Origin: Spirochaetota bacterium
Lineage (GTDB): Bacteria > Spirochaetota > Spirochaetia > Treponematales > Treponemataceae
Assembly: GCA_023443865.1 (NCBI GenBank)
Contig: JAEZST010000011.1
Span: 124,001 to 188,000 of the forward strand
DNA length: 64,000 bases
Direction of reading: 5' to 3'
Shown here: one piece after another, positions 1 through 8,918 of the stretch
Layout: every line of letters begins with the position of its first letter
How positions within the stretch are numbered: the stretch's first letter is position 1
The notes under the pieces: generated by a model
Database searches by the model: none
Told to the model about the DNA's origin: nothing
Seen by the model: only the letters and a program-made list of their open reading frames with translations
Translations under genes and position numbers: made by a program

Positions 1-1716
1 TACGGCGAATTGCGGCGGGCCCTCGTGTCCCTCACCAAGGCAGAAAGCTTTTCGGAGATTCGCGCCCGTTGGTTCTCCTTCCGCAACCGTTTTTTGGATA
101 TGTCGCTCCTCGATCCCGCCGACGACGCGGTACTTGCCCGCTGCGTGGAGGAACTCACGAACCTCGCGGCGCTGGAAACCGAGTACGCGGAACTTCTGGG
201 CGCGGGAACCTGGCGCTTCTTCCTCGAAACCCTCGACGCTACCATGTACGTCAGCCAAAGGGCCTCCGCCGGGGTCAACCTCTTTCCCTGGCGCGTCGCC
301 GCTGGCACGCCCTTTCCCTGGCATTTCGCCCTGGACGCGAGCCAGGATCGGGCCACGGTCGTCTACCGCCAACTCCCCTTCCTTCGGGAAGACAAGCGGG
401 AAGCGCTCCGTTCCCAGGAAGACGACGCGACCTCCGCCTTTTTCGCCGTGTACGCCGCCTGTCCCCGCGAGTCGGACATTCCCGGCATTCCCGGCTTTAT
501 GCGCTTTTCAGTGGCGACCCGCTCCTTTAAGGGCTATTCCACGCCGCATAACGGCCTACGGACGCGTACCGATGCCGCGGAAGGTCAAGGAAATCCGGAG
601 GTCGCCTTGCGGGACCCGTTCCGGGACGAATTGGCCTTCGCCGCGGGCGTCGCGGAACCGGATCGATTGTATCCCGTACAGATAGAGGGACAGGCGGCCC
701 ACGCGGGGCGCGCGCTCCCCGGGTCGCGGCGACGCTTCTCGTACCTCCGCGACGCCTTTTCCCCGGCCGTTCCGGGCCTCTCGGAGAGGGTAACCGAGCG
801 CCAGTACGATAGCGGTTCGGTTCGGGTTAGCCAGACCGATCTATCGGTACACGCGACCTGCCCCGCCCGCTGGTTTCTCGGAAAGATCGCGCGAATCGAG
901 CCGCCCGAGGGAGACGCGGAACTCATGGACGACCGAAGGCTGGGCATCGTCTACCACGAGGTATTCAAGCGTGTGTACGAGCGGATCCGCGAAACCGACG
1001 GCGCGTTCCGCTCTTCCCGGCTGGACGAGTACCGCTCGTGGGCGGCCGAGTGCGCGGAAACGGCGGCGGCGAATAGCGAGGAATTCAGGGGGCCCTTGGC
1101 GGCGCCGGTCCTGGCCACCCTTACGGCGCGGATCGCCCGCGGGGTTTCGGCCATTCTCGAGCAGGACGCGCTCTATCTCGACGGCTTTATCCCCGACCTC
1201 CTCGAAGACGATATCGCCTTCACGCGGGGGGGCATTCGCTATTACGGACGGGTGGACCGCGTTTCCCGGCGGGCCGCCGACGGCAAACTGGTTTTGGTCG
1301 ACTACAAAACGGGCCAAACGCCCTCCCTTTCCGCGTACAAGACCGATCTGAGCGAGCGGCCCGGGGCCATCGCCGATTTCCAGATGCCCATGTACCTCTT
1401 TTTGGCGGAAACCTCGGACGAAAGCCCCTACCGCGGCGAAAAGATCGCCTGCGCCTGGTTCGCCAACGTGAAAGAGGAGAAATTCGACACCGTTGTGGAC
1501 GACGGCGAGGCCGGGGGCCCCCGGCAAAAGCGGGGCACCTTCCTCCGGGAAGAGTTCGAGCCTACCATGTCCGCGTTCGAGGAATCCGTCAGGGGTTTCG
1601 CCGAATCGGTGCGAAACCTCGATTTCCGCCGTCCCGCCGAACTGTCGCGGGGTGAATGCGCCCGCTGCGATTACGTCAGGATCTGCCGGTGGAACTATAT
1701 CGGGGAAGAACGATGA
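1..1716 (+). CDS. AddB-like PD-(D/E)XK exonuclease subunit, 5'-truncated by window edge
   Basis: The reading frame is open to base 1, so only the C-terminal 571 residues are present. They contain a RecB-type nuclease domain: GIVYHEVFKRVYE helix, then RVDRV and LVDYKTG carrying the catalytic Asp and Lys, near the nuclease centre at about nt 1250-1315. A Cys cluster follows the AddB pattern: one Cys in TCPARWF before the nuclease core and CARCDYVRIC at the very C terminus, which in AddB ligates an iron-sulfur cluster. The stop codon overlaps the start of the helicase gene (ATGA at 1713-1716), so the two are translationally coupled. Role by family: double-strand break end processing with AddA. 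Identity as AddB rather than another Cas4/RecB-like nuclease rests on the partner gene and is fairly sure. Confidence 0.8.
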   Translation, partial: YGELRRALVSLTKAESFSEIRARWFSFRNRFLDMSLLDPADDAVLARCVEELTNLAALETEYAELLGAGTWRFFLETLDATMYVSQRASAGVNLFPWRVAAGTPFPWHFALDASQDRATVVYRQLPFLREDKREALRSQEDDATSAFFAVYAACPRESDIPGIPGFMRFSVATRSFKGYSTPHNGLRTRTDAAEGQGNPEVALRDPFRDELAFAAGVAEPDRLYPVQIEGQAAHAGRALPGSRRRFSYLRDAFSPAVPGLSERVTERQYDSGSVRVSQTDLSVHATCPARWFLGKIARIEPPEGDAELMDDRRLGIVYHEVFKRVYERIRETDGAFRSSRLDEYRSWAAECAETAAANSEEFRGPLAAPVLATLTARIARGVSAILEQDALYLDGFIPDLLEDDIAFTRGGIRYYGRVDRVSRRAADGKLVLVDYKTGQTPSLSAYKTDLSERPGAIADFQMPMYLFLAETSDESPYRGEKIACAWFANVKEEKFDTVVDDGEAGGPRQKRGTFLREEFEPTMSAFEESVRGFAESVRNLDFRRPAELSRGECARCDYVRICRWNYIGEER

Positions 1717-4700
1717 AAACGCTCCAGGAACTCCTCGCCGAGCTAGACCCGGATCAGCTCGCGGCGGCGACCGCGGAGCGCAACGCCGTAATCGCCGCCG
1801 GCGCCGGCTCGGGAAAGACCAGGGTCCTCGCGGCCCGTTACGTATACCTCGCCGTGGAAAGGGAAATTCCCGTAGACGAAATTCTCGCCCTCACCTTCAC
1901 CCGGAAGGCCGCGGCGGAAATGTACGCCCGCATCTACGGTACCCTTCGCGACCTGGACCATCCCCGGGCGAAAGACGCCATCGCCGACTTTCACAGGGCC
2001 AGGATCGATACCCTCGACGCCTTCTGCAACTCAATCGTCCGGTCCGCCTGCCGACGCTACGGGGTTTCGCCGGACTTCACGATCGATAACGACCGGGCGC
2101 GGGACCTTGCCGAAAGCCTCGCGCTTCCTTTCTTCCTGGAACGGCGCGCTTCCCCCGCGGTACGCCAGCTCATGCGCCGCTACTCGTTCGCGGAACTGCC
2201 GGTCCGCCTGTTCGCCGATACGGCCGCGCGCCATATCGCCCTTTCGGCCGATATCGATTTCGCGGGCGACTTTCAGAGGCAGCGCGGCGCGGTCGCCCAA
2301 CGGCTCGAGGAAACCCTAAACGCCGCGTACGCGATTCTCGGGGGAATGCGTAGCCTGACCGGGGGATCCGGAAAGGCGTGGGCCGAGATCGCGGGGCTCC
2401 TGGAGAAGGAGCCCGACGAACGCCCCGATCCCGACGACCTGGCCGCCCTGGTATCCTTCGATTCATGGCTTTCTTCCCTGACCGGCGTCGGTAACTGGGG
2501 AGCGACCAAGAACGAGGGATGCCTTGCCATGAAGGAATACCTCGCCGCGCTGAAACCCCTTGAATCGGAGTTGCGGGCCCTGGTGAACTTTATCGCCAAC
2601 GGCCCGGTTATCCTCGAGACCCTCGGGCTTATCTCGGAGTTCGCGGAGCTGTACAACCGAAAGAAGCGCGAATCGGGCATTCTCACCTTCGCCGACGCCG
2701 CACGCATGGCGGTTGACGCCCTCTCCTCCGACGAGGAGCTCCGCGCCGCCTACGCCGCGGGCGCCAAGGCGATCATGATCGACGAATTTCAGGACGACAA
2801 CGAGCTGCAGCGGGACCTATTGTTTTTGCTCGCGGCGCCGCCGGGGTGGAAGAAGGGTCTTCAAACGGAGGATCCCCCCGAAAGCGCGCAAAGAGCCCCG
2901 TCCATACCCGGGCCCCGGGACATTCTCCCGGATCGCCTCTTTTTCGTCGGCGACGAAAAGCAGTCCATTTACCGGTTCCGCGGGGCCGACGTATCGGTCT
3001 TCCGCGCGCTGGAACGCGACCTCGGCGACGACGCAATGCCGGCGCTGGGAACCAATTACCGAAGCGAAACGCCCCTCATCGAGGCCTTTAACGCCCTCTT
3101 CCCGCGGGTTTTTCTCAACCCGAAGCTCGTCGGGGAAGGAGACTTTCCCCTCTACGAGGCGATGTTCTCGCCGATCGGCTCGAGCCGCGCCACGCCCGGC
3201 CTGGATTCGGGCGTTACGGTAATCCTCGTGCCGAAGGCCAACTTTTCCGACGGCGATCCCGGGGAACTCTCACCGGAAGAAACGGAAGCCGCGGAGGTGG
3301 CGGAACGCATCCGATCCTTGCGCGAGGAGGGTTTTCGGGTGCGGGGCGACGGTAAGGACGGCTCGGGAGAGACGAGGCCGCTCGAGTACGACGACGTGGC
3401 CATCCTCTTCAGGACCACGACGCGCCAGCATCTTTTCGAAAAACGCCTGCGCGATCGCGGTATTCCCTACCAGACCGAGTCCCTCACGGGGCTTTTCGCC
3501 GACGCGCCCATCAACGATTTGTATGCCCTTCTCAGGCTCGCCGTATATCCCCGGGACCGGGCGGCGTATGCCATGTTTCTCCGTTCCCCCTTGGCGAACC
3601 TGGACGACGAAACCGTGACGATCGCCCTCCTTCACGGCGAGGCCCCCTTCTCCGAGGAGGCCTCTAAACTGCTTGCCGGCGGGGAGCGGGAGCGTTTCCT
3701 CGCCGCGGCGGAACTTTGGCGCGACGCGCGGAATCTCGCCGACCGGATAAGCGCGGCGGAATTGGTCTCCCGGATCTGGTACCGCGTGGGTTATCGGTAC
3801 GCCGTGGTCGCCGATCCGGAACTCCACCGGTTCGCGGAACTGTACGACTACTTTTTCGAGCTCGCGCGGCAATCCGACGAACGGGGCGAAACCCTCGCCG
3901 TCTTTTTGGACCGCGTATTCGCGCTCATGCAAAGCGGGGAACGGGTGGACGACCTCGACATTCCCGTGGAAAAGTCAGGCGGGGTACGCCTCATGACCGT
4001 GCATAAAAGCAAGGGCCTGGAGTTTCCCGTCGTCTTTATCGTGAACGCAGACGGTACGGGACGGGCCGAAACCAACGCCGACCCGGTCTATCTTTCCCGG
4101 GAGTACGGGCTGACGGTCAATACCGGCGCCTCTGAGGAGGCCCCGGACGCGACAAGCAACTGGTTTTGGGAGCGAGTCCGCGAGGAAGAGCGAAAGAAGG
4201 CCGACGCGGAACTCAAGAGGCTCCTTTACGTGGCAATGACGCGGGCGGAGGTTCGCCTTTTCGTTACGGCCCTGACCGACGTTAAGGCCGAACCGACGGA
4301 AACGCCCCGCTCCGGTGCGGAACTGACGCCCCTCCTGCAGGAAATTCTGGATCGAAAGGACAGAAACGCAAAAGGACGGCCCCTCCGGTTCCGAAGTTTC
4401 CTCGAACTACTCGCCATTCCCCTTTCGTCCCTGGGGAACGCGGCGGAAATCCCGAACCTGCGCCTGGAAGAGGCCCTGCCCCGTCGCCATGACGGCACCG
4501 GGTACCGGGGCGCGAAGCCCGACGGCGCCGATCGCCCGGGCGAGGCCTTTAACCGTCGCTTCGCCGAGCTGGCCGCGCGGGTACCGGTAGTCGACTTTCC
4601 CGCCCCGAAAAAACGCCGCCTCGCGGTTACCGCGCTCGCCGCCCAGCGCGAAGCCGCGGATACGGCGCTCAGCGCGAAAGCCGCGCCCGCGCAGGAAGGA

Positions 4701-5153
4701 GATTCCCTGGACCGGCTTCTCCAACGGCTCGAGCTGTCACCCACGGATTTCGGAACCTACGCTCACCGGGAAATCGAGGCGCGCATGACGGGAATACCCT
4801 TCATGATGGGCGATGAAATTCGCGCGGAAGTATCGACGCTGGCGGAACGGTTCCTTGAATCGGAGACGGGTAAACTCGCCCTCGGCGCGGAACGCCGGGA
4901 AAACGAGTTCGCGTTCCTGACTACCTGGGAGGAAAACGGCGAAGAGCTCGTCCTCTCGGGGCAAATTGACCTTCTGTTCGTGCGCGACGGGAAGGCGTTC
5001 GTCGTCGATTTCAAGACGGATCGGGTCGAACGGCCCGAACAACACGCGTTTCAGCTCTCGGTATACCGGAAGGCCGCCGAAGAGCTTTTTGGCCTGCCGG
5101 TAGAAACGAGGCTATATTACCTGCGTAGCGGTAACGCGGTGACGGTGCTCTAG
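1713..5153 (+). CDS. addA: AddA-like UvrD-family helicase/nuclease
   Basis: A 1146-residue protein from the ATG that overlaps the previous stop. Superfamily 1 helicase motifs appear in order: GAGSGKT (Walker A, about residue 30), LALTFTRKAAAEMYARI (Ia), MIDEFQDDNELQR (II), FVGDEKQSIYRFRGAD (III), RLMTVHKSKGLEFPVVF (V) and LLYVAMTRAEVRLF (VI). The C-terminal ~250 residues form a second PD-(D/E)XK nuclease: GTYAHREIEARM, SGQIDLLFVRDGK, FVVDFKTDRVE. Helicase plus C-terminal nuclease is the AddA layout, and length agrees with the family (~1200). It should act with the upstream AddB-like subunit in recombinational repair. A longer frame from 1656 exists, but it lies inside the upstream gene and lacks family similarity. 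Confidence 0.88.
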   Translation: MKTLQELLAELDPDQLAAATAERNAVIAAGAGSGKTRVLAARYVYLAVEREIPVDEILALTFTRKAAAEMYARIYGTLRDLDHPRAKDAIADFHRARIDTLDAFCNSIVRSACRRYGVSPDFTIDNDRARDLAESLALPFFLERRASPAVRQLMRRYSFAELPVRLFADTAARHIALSADIDFAGDFQRQRGAVAQRLEETLNAAYAILGGMRSLTGGSGKAWAEIAGLLEKEPDERPDPDDLAALVSFDSWLSSLTGVGNWGATKNEGCLAMKEYLAALKPLESELRALVNFIANGPVILETLGLISEFAELYNRKKRESGILTFADAARMAVDALSSDEELRAAYAAGAKAIMIDEFQDDNELQRDLLFLLAAPPGWKKGLQTEDPPESAQRAPSIPGPRDILPDRLFFVGDEKQSIYRFRGADVSVFRALERDLGDDAMPALGTNYRSETPLIEAFNALFPRVFLNPKLVGEGDFPLYEAMFSPIGSSRATPGLDSGVTVILVPKANFSDGDPGELSPEETEAAEVAERIRSLREEGFRVRGDGKDGSGETRPLEYDDVAILFRTTTRQHLFEKRLRDRGIPYQTESLTGLFADAPINDLYALLRLAVYPRDRAAYAMFLRSPLANLDDETVTIALLHGEAPFSEEASKLLAGGERERFLAAAELWRDARNLADRISAAELVSRIWYRVGYRYAVVADPELHRFAELYDYFFELARQSDERGETLAVFLDRVFALMQSGERVDDLDIPVEKSGGVRLMTVHKSKGLEFPVVFIVNADGTGRAETNADPVYLSREYGLTVNTGASEEAPDATSNWFWERVREEERKKADAELKRLLYVAMTRAEVRLFVTALTDVKAEPTETPRSGAELTPLLQEILDRKDRNAKGRPLRFRSFLELLAIPLSSLGNAAEIPNLRLEEALPRRHDGTGYRGAKPDGADRPGEAFNRRFAELAARVPVVDFPAPKKRRLAVTALAAQREAADTALSAKAAPAQEGDSLDRLLQRLELSPTDFGTYAHREIEARMTGIPFMMGDEIRAEVSTLAERFLESETGKLALGAERRENEFAFLTTWEENGEELVLSGQIDLLFVRDGKAFVVDFKTDRVERPEQHAFQLSVYRKAAEELFGLPVETRLYYLRSGNAVTVL

Positions 5154-5250
5154 GGAACGGCCAAAGCGGACTCACCCGGCCGCTCGGCTTAAGTTTTGGC
5201 CCTAATTTACCGATAAACGGTTTAGGCGCTTTCCGTAATCTCGTTTTTCT

Positions 5251-5278
5251 TTGATTTTTGGCCGAGAAGTGCTACAAT
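5251..5278 (+). promoter_or_regulatory. Promoter of the adenosine-deaminase-like gene
   Basis: TTGATT (5251-5256), 16-nt spacer, TACAAT (5273-5278). Predicted start near 5285 leaves a leader of about 37 nt ending in an A-rich, GGA-containing Shine-Dalgarno region before ATG 5322. Confidence 0.5.
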
Positions 5279-5321
5279 TTTCATATTAACCTAGGGTGCG
5301 CGTCTAAAAAAAGGAATAGGA

Positions 5322-6224
5322 ATGAGGGACATCAAGTATTATAAATCACGGCCGAAAATCGACGCGCACAACCATCTCAACCTCGGCATGCGATATCCCG
5401 ACTTTTTTTCCTGGTCCGGCACTCCCATTCCCGACTTTCCCCGCGTCATGGACGGTCTCGACGAGATGCACGACGTGATCGCGAAGTACACCCGCCCTCG
5501 ATGCAGAACCGCGCAGGACGTCGCGGACCTTATAGGAATGTCGATCGACGCCGCCGTCGCGGACGGCGTAACAGTCATCGAGGGTTCCATCGATATCGGC
5601 TTTATGGTCCATTTTGAGGGCAACGTCGACGCGTTCCTGCGCATGACGGAAGACTTAGTCAAAAAACACTCCGAGAAAACCCTTATCAGGCCCGAACTCG
5701 GACTGGGAAAGACCTTCGATAAGGATAAAATATCGATGTGGGCCCCGGAACTGATGAAAAGCGGGGTTTTCGCGAGCATAGACCTCTATGGACCGGAAAT
5801 CGAGGACGGAATCGAGGAATTCAAGTACATCTTCGATCTCGCGGATAAGCTGAGCCTTAAAAAACGCGCTCACGTGGGCGAATTTTCGGATGCCCGCTCG
5901 GTTCGCCGGTTCGTGGAATATTTCGGGTTGGACGAGGTTCAGCACGGAATCGGCGCGGCCCAAGACGACGCGGTACTGCAATTCCTCGCCGACAGAAAGG
6001 TTCGGTGCAACGTATGCCCCCAAAGCAACGTGATGCTCAAATCCGTTAAAAGCCTGAAAGAACACCCGATCAAGCGGATGATCGACGCGGGCGTTCCCGT
6101 TACGGTGGGCACCGACGACCTTCTCTTTTTCGACCGCTCGGTGAGCGAGCAAATTTTCGACTTGGTCTCCGCGGGCGTCATCACCGAGTCCGACGCGGAC
6201 CGCATCCTCGACCAAGCCCGCTGA
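5322..6224 (+). CDS. Adenosine deaminase family metal-dependent hydrolase
   Basis: 300 residues with the amidohydrolase metal site of the adenosine deaminase family in order: DAHNHLN (HxH, residues ~15-19), HVGEFSD (His and general-acid Glu), EVQHGIGA (His) and VTVGTDDLLFF (Asp). The CPQSN segment between the last two is also typical. By family it deaminates a purine nucleoside or a related aminopurine. The substrate cannot be read from the sequence, because substitutions around HNHLNLG and TDDLLFF depart from classical adenosine deaminases (HLDG, TDDP). It is slightly shorter than true Add (~330). Monocistronic, with its own promoter, and convergent with mnmG. Confidence 0.72.
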   Translation: MRDIKYYKSRPKIDAHNHLNLGMRYPDFFSWSGTPIPDFPRVMDGLDEMHDVIAKYTRPRCRTAQDVADLIGMSIDAAVADGVTVIEGSIDIGFMVHFEGNVDAFLRMTEDLVKKHSEKTLIRPELGLGKTFDKDKISMWAPELMKSGVFASIDLYGPEIEDGIEEFKYIFDLADKLSLKKRAHVGEFSDARSVRRFVEYFGLDEVQHGIGAAQDDAVLQFLADRKVRCNVCPQSNVMLKSVKSLKEHPIKRMIDAGVPVTVGTDDLLFFDRSVSEQIFDLVSAGVITESDADRILDQAR

Positions 6225-6247
6225 TCCCCGCCGCCCCGCACCCCTTC

Positions 6248-8209
6248 CTATCGCAAGTGCACCATTAACAGCATGACGTCGGAATTACGCAAGCCGGAAA
6301 TCCGCGAGGCCTGGCCCAAGGTCGCCGGCCGCACGGCCTTAAGCTTCGTCTTTGATTCCGAGGAAAGGCCCGGAATCCGGTCGTAATCGAAGGCCGCGGG
6401 TATGGCCGTATCGTCCATTTTACGCAGCCGATCCACCCGTTTGTCCTGGGCGTCGATATAATGCTCGTATCGGATCTCAAGCTCCGCCGCGGTGCGGATC
6501 TCGGGCGAAAATTCCGCATAGGAAGGCTCGAGGGCGATTACGTCTTCCAGGGGGACGAGGGGGTCGCGAAGGGCGTCCGCGCAGGTCTTTCCCACGTGCT
6601 TGGAAAGCGAGGGGAACGCCTCGGCGTCGGAAACGCGAAGCCGGCGCTCGGAAAGCCGACGGGAGAGGTCGTCCCGGAGGGCCAGCTTACGGTCCAGGCG
6701 CTCAAGGGCCCCGGGGCGCGCGAGACCGACGGCGGCGGCCTTTTCGGTCAGCCGTTCGTCCGCCGTATCGTGGCGGAGCCTCAGCCGGTATTCCGCCCGG
6801 GCGGTGAACATGCGGTACGGCTCCTTCGTGCCCAGCGTTACCAAGTCGTCGATCAGCACGCCGATGTACGCGTCCGCCCGGCCGAGCACGAACGGCTCAT
6901 ACCCCGCCGGGGCGTCGCCGGGCGCGGCATGCCCCGAAGCGGCGACGGCCCGGGCGAAAAGCGCCGCGTTGATCCCGGCGAGCAGGCCCTGGCCGCCCGC
7001 TTCCTCGTACCCCGAGGTTCCGTTTATCTGCCCGGCGGTAAAAAGGCCCCGCACGCGCTTCGTCTCGAGGGCGAACGTAAGCTGAAGTGGGTCCACGTAA
7101 TCGTATTCCACCGCGTAGGAAGGCCGGGTCACGACCGCGTCGGAGAGCCCGGGAATCGTCCGCATGAAGGCGTCCTGCACCTCCTCGGGGAGCGACGAGG
7201 AAAGGCCGTTAATGTAAAGCTCCTCGGTCTCGAGCCCCTCGGGCTCCAGGAAGAGCTGATGCCGCTCTCGTTCGGCGAAACGGACGACCTTATCCTCGAT
7301 CGAGGGGCAATACCGCGGGCCGACGCCCTGAATGCGGCCGGAATACAGCGGCGAGCGGTGGATATTCCCGTCTATGATCCGGTGGGTCTCCGCGTTGGTC
7401 CAGGTGAGCCAGCAGGCGACGGAAGGCCGCTCGACCCGGTCCGACGAAAAGGAAAAGGGCCGCATTTCCGCCTCGCCTTCCTGCCTTTCCAAAACGGAGT
7501 AGTCCACGGTATTCGCGAGGATTCGGGGCGGCGTGCCGGTCTTCAGCCTGCCGACCGTGAAGCCCCCCGCGCGCAGCGACGCGCCGAGCCCGCGGGCGGC
7601 CTGTTCGCCGAGCCTTCCTTCGGGGGCCTCGTACTCGCCGATGAATATCGTGCCTTCCAGGAAGGTTCCCGTGGTTAGCACCACCGACGGGGCGGAAATT
7701 TCCCGTCCCCGGGCGGTCACTACCGCGCGGATCGAGGCGGAGCCTTCGGGTCCCGAAGAGAGGGGACCAGCGGAAAGGCGGCGGTACGATCGGCCCGTTC
7801 CCGCGCCCCGCTCTTCCACCACGAAATCCACCACAGTGTCCTGGTACAGGTGCAAATGGGGTTCCAGCTCGAGCGTTTGCTTGGCGAGGGCCTGATAGCG
7901 ATATTTATCCGCCTGTACGCGGGGAGCCTGCACCGCGGGTCCCCGGCTCCGGTTCAGCAGCCGGTATTGGATCATGGTCGCGTCGGCGAGCCTGCCCATT
8001 TCACCGCCGAGCGCGTCTATCTCGCGGACGATATTGCCCTTGGAAATGCCCCCCACGGAGGGGTTACAGGATAGTTTCCCGATGGTGTCGAGGGTTTGGG
8101 TGATAAGGAGGGTTTGAAGGCCCATGCGGGCGGAGGCGAGAGAGGCCTCTATGCCGGCGTGCCCCCCGCCGATAACGATAACGTCGTATGCGGAATAACG
8201 AAAGCCCAT
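6248..8209 (-). CDS. mnmG: tRNA uridine-5-carboxymethylaminomethyl(34) synthesis enzyme MnmG (GidA)
   Basis: 653 residues from ATG 8209. The FAD-binding motif VIGGGHAGIEASLASARMG is at the N terminus, the signature GRLKTGTPPRI is in the middle, and GLFTAGQINGTSGYEEAGGQG leads to the C-terminal MnmE-binding helical domain. With MnmE it modifies the wobble uridine of several tRNAs. ATG 8209 is preferred to the TTG at 8218 because a TATACT -10 hexamer lies 8 nt upstream of it and no Shine-Dalgarno is visible; this promoter's -35 is weak. The thiamine transporter genes lie 58 nt upstream on the same strand, with no terminator seen between. Confidence 0.95.
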   Translation of the reverse strand: MGFRYSAYDVIVIGGGHAGIEASLASARMGLQTLLITQTLDTIGKLSCNPSVGGISKGNIVREIDALGGEMGRLADATMIQYRLLNRSRGPAVQAPRVQADKYRYQALAKQTLELEPHLHLYQDTVVDFVVEERGAGTGRSYRRLSAGPLSSGPEGSASIRAVVTARGREISAPSVVLTTGTFLEGTIFIGEYEAPEGRLGEQAARGLGASLRAGGFTVGRLKTGTPPRILANTVDYSVLERQEGEAEMRPFSFSSDRVERPSVACWLTWTNAETHRIIDGNIHRSPLYSGRIQGVGPRYCPSIEDKVVRFAERERHQLFLEPEGLETEELYINGLSSSLPEEVQDAFMRTIPGLSDAVVTRPSYAVEYDYVDPLQLTFALETKRVRGLFTAGQINGTSGYEEAGGQGLLAGINAALFARAVAASGHAAPGDAPAGYEPFVLGRADAYIGVLIDDLVTLGTKEPYRMFTARAEYRLRLRHDTADERLTEKAAAVGLARPGALERLDRKLALRDDLSRRLSERRLRVSDAEAFPSLSKHVGKTCADALRDPLVPLEDVIALEPSYAEFSPEIRTAAELEIRYEHYIDAQDKRVDRLRKMDDTAIPAAFDYDRIPGLSSESKTKLKAVRPATLGQASRISGLRNSDVMLLMVHLR

Positions 8210-8267
8210 AGCGGCCAAGTATAGCCTCGCTCGGGCGGACGCGTCTACGTGTCGGGCGCGAGACGGA

Positions 8268-8918
8268 TCACGTTTGCGGGGGAACCATGCGAAGGACCCG
8301 GTCGGCGAGAATTTCCGCCTCGGCCGGATCGTGCGTCACGTAAATCGCCGCGTAGCCCAATTCCCGCTGGCGGGTACGGAGCTCGTCCCGCAGCCGGCCG
8401 CGCAGCTCCGCGTCGAGGGCGGAAAGGGGTTCGTCGAAGAGGACCAGGTCGGGATTCACCGCCAGGGTCCGGGCCAGGGCGACCCGCTGCTTTTCCCCGC
8501 CAGAGAGGCCGTCGATCCTTCTTTTCGCGAAGCCCGAGAGCGAAAACCGTTCCAGCCATTCCTGGGCGGCCCGCCTGCTTTCCCCCTTGGTCGCGCCCCC
8601 GCTCCTCAGGCCGTACCCGATATTGTCTTCCACGGTTAAGTGGGGAAAGAGCGCGTGTTCCTGGAAGACCATGCCAATGCGCCGCCTTTCCGGGGGAAGG
8701 CCCGTTAGGTCCCGGCCGGCCAGAATCACCGAGCCCGAGTCGGGCGTTTCCAGCCCGGCGATCATCCTGAGCACCGTGGACTTACCGCAACCCGACGGCC
8801 CCAGCAAGGCCAGTGCGCCGCCCTTTTCGAGGGCGAAGGAGATCGACACCGAGGCCATGGCCCATTTCTTTTCAAGATCCGCGATTTCTAGCCAAGCATT
8901 ACCGTTCACGGGTATCAC
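8268..8918 (-). CDS. thiQ: Thiamine ABC transporter ATP-binding protein
   Basis: 216 residues from GTG 8918, overlapping the permease gene by 20 nt. Walker A is GPSGCGKST, the Q-loop is in VFQEHALFPHLT, the ABC signature is LSGGEKQRVALAR and Walker B is LVLFDEPLSALD. The short length, with no C-terminal regulatory domain, fits ThiQ (~230) rather than PotA/FbpC (~350). Assignment to thiamine follows from the linked ThiB-like binding protein and the TPP riboswitch at the head of the operon. It energises import at the cytoplasmic face of the inner membrane. Confidence 0.85.
   Translation of the reverse strand: MIPVNGNAWLEIADLEKKWAMASVSISFALEKGGALALLGPSGCGKSTVLRMIAGLETPDSGSVILAGRDLTGLPPERRRIGMVFQEHALFPHLTVEDNIGYGLRSGGATKGESRRAAQEWLERFSLSGFAKRRIDGLSGGEKQRVALARTLAVNPDLVLFDEPLSALDAELRGRLRDELRTRQRELGYAAIYVTHDPAEAEILADRVLRMVPPQT

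Noticed and set aside
5210..5224. 15-bp sequence CCGATAAACGGTTTA shared by 5210-5224 and 57563-57577
   Set aside because: Both copies are intergenic and flanked by GCGC, but a 15-bp match between two places in 64 kb can arise by chance, and no third copy or function is visible.
6461..7678. 405-residue open frame antisense to mnmG
   Set aside because: It lies wholly within mnmG on the other strand, is Arg/Gly/Pro-rich with no motif, and reflects the high GC third positions of mnmG.
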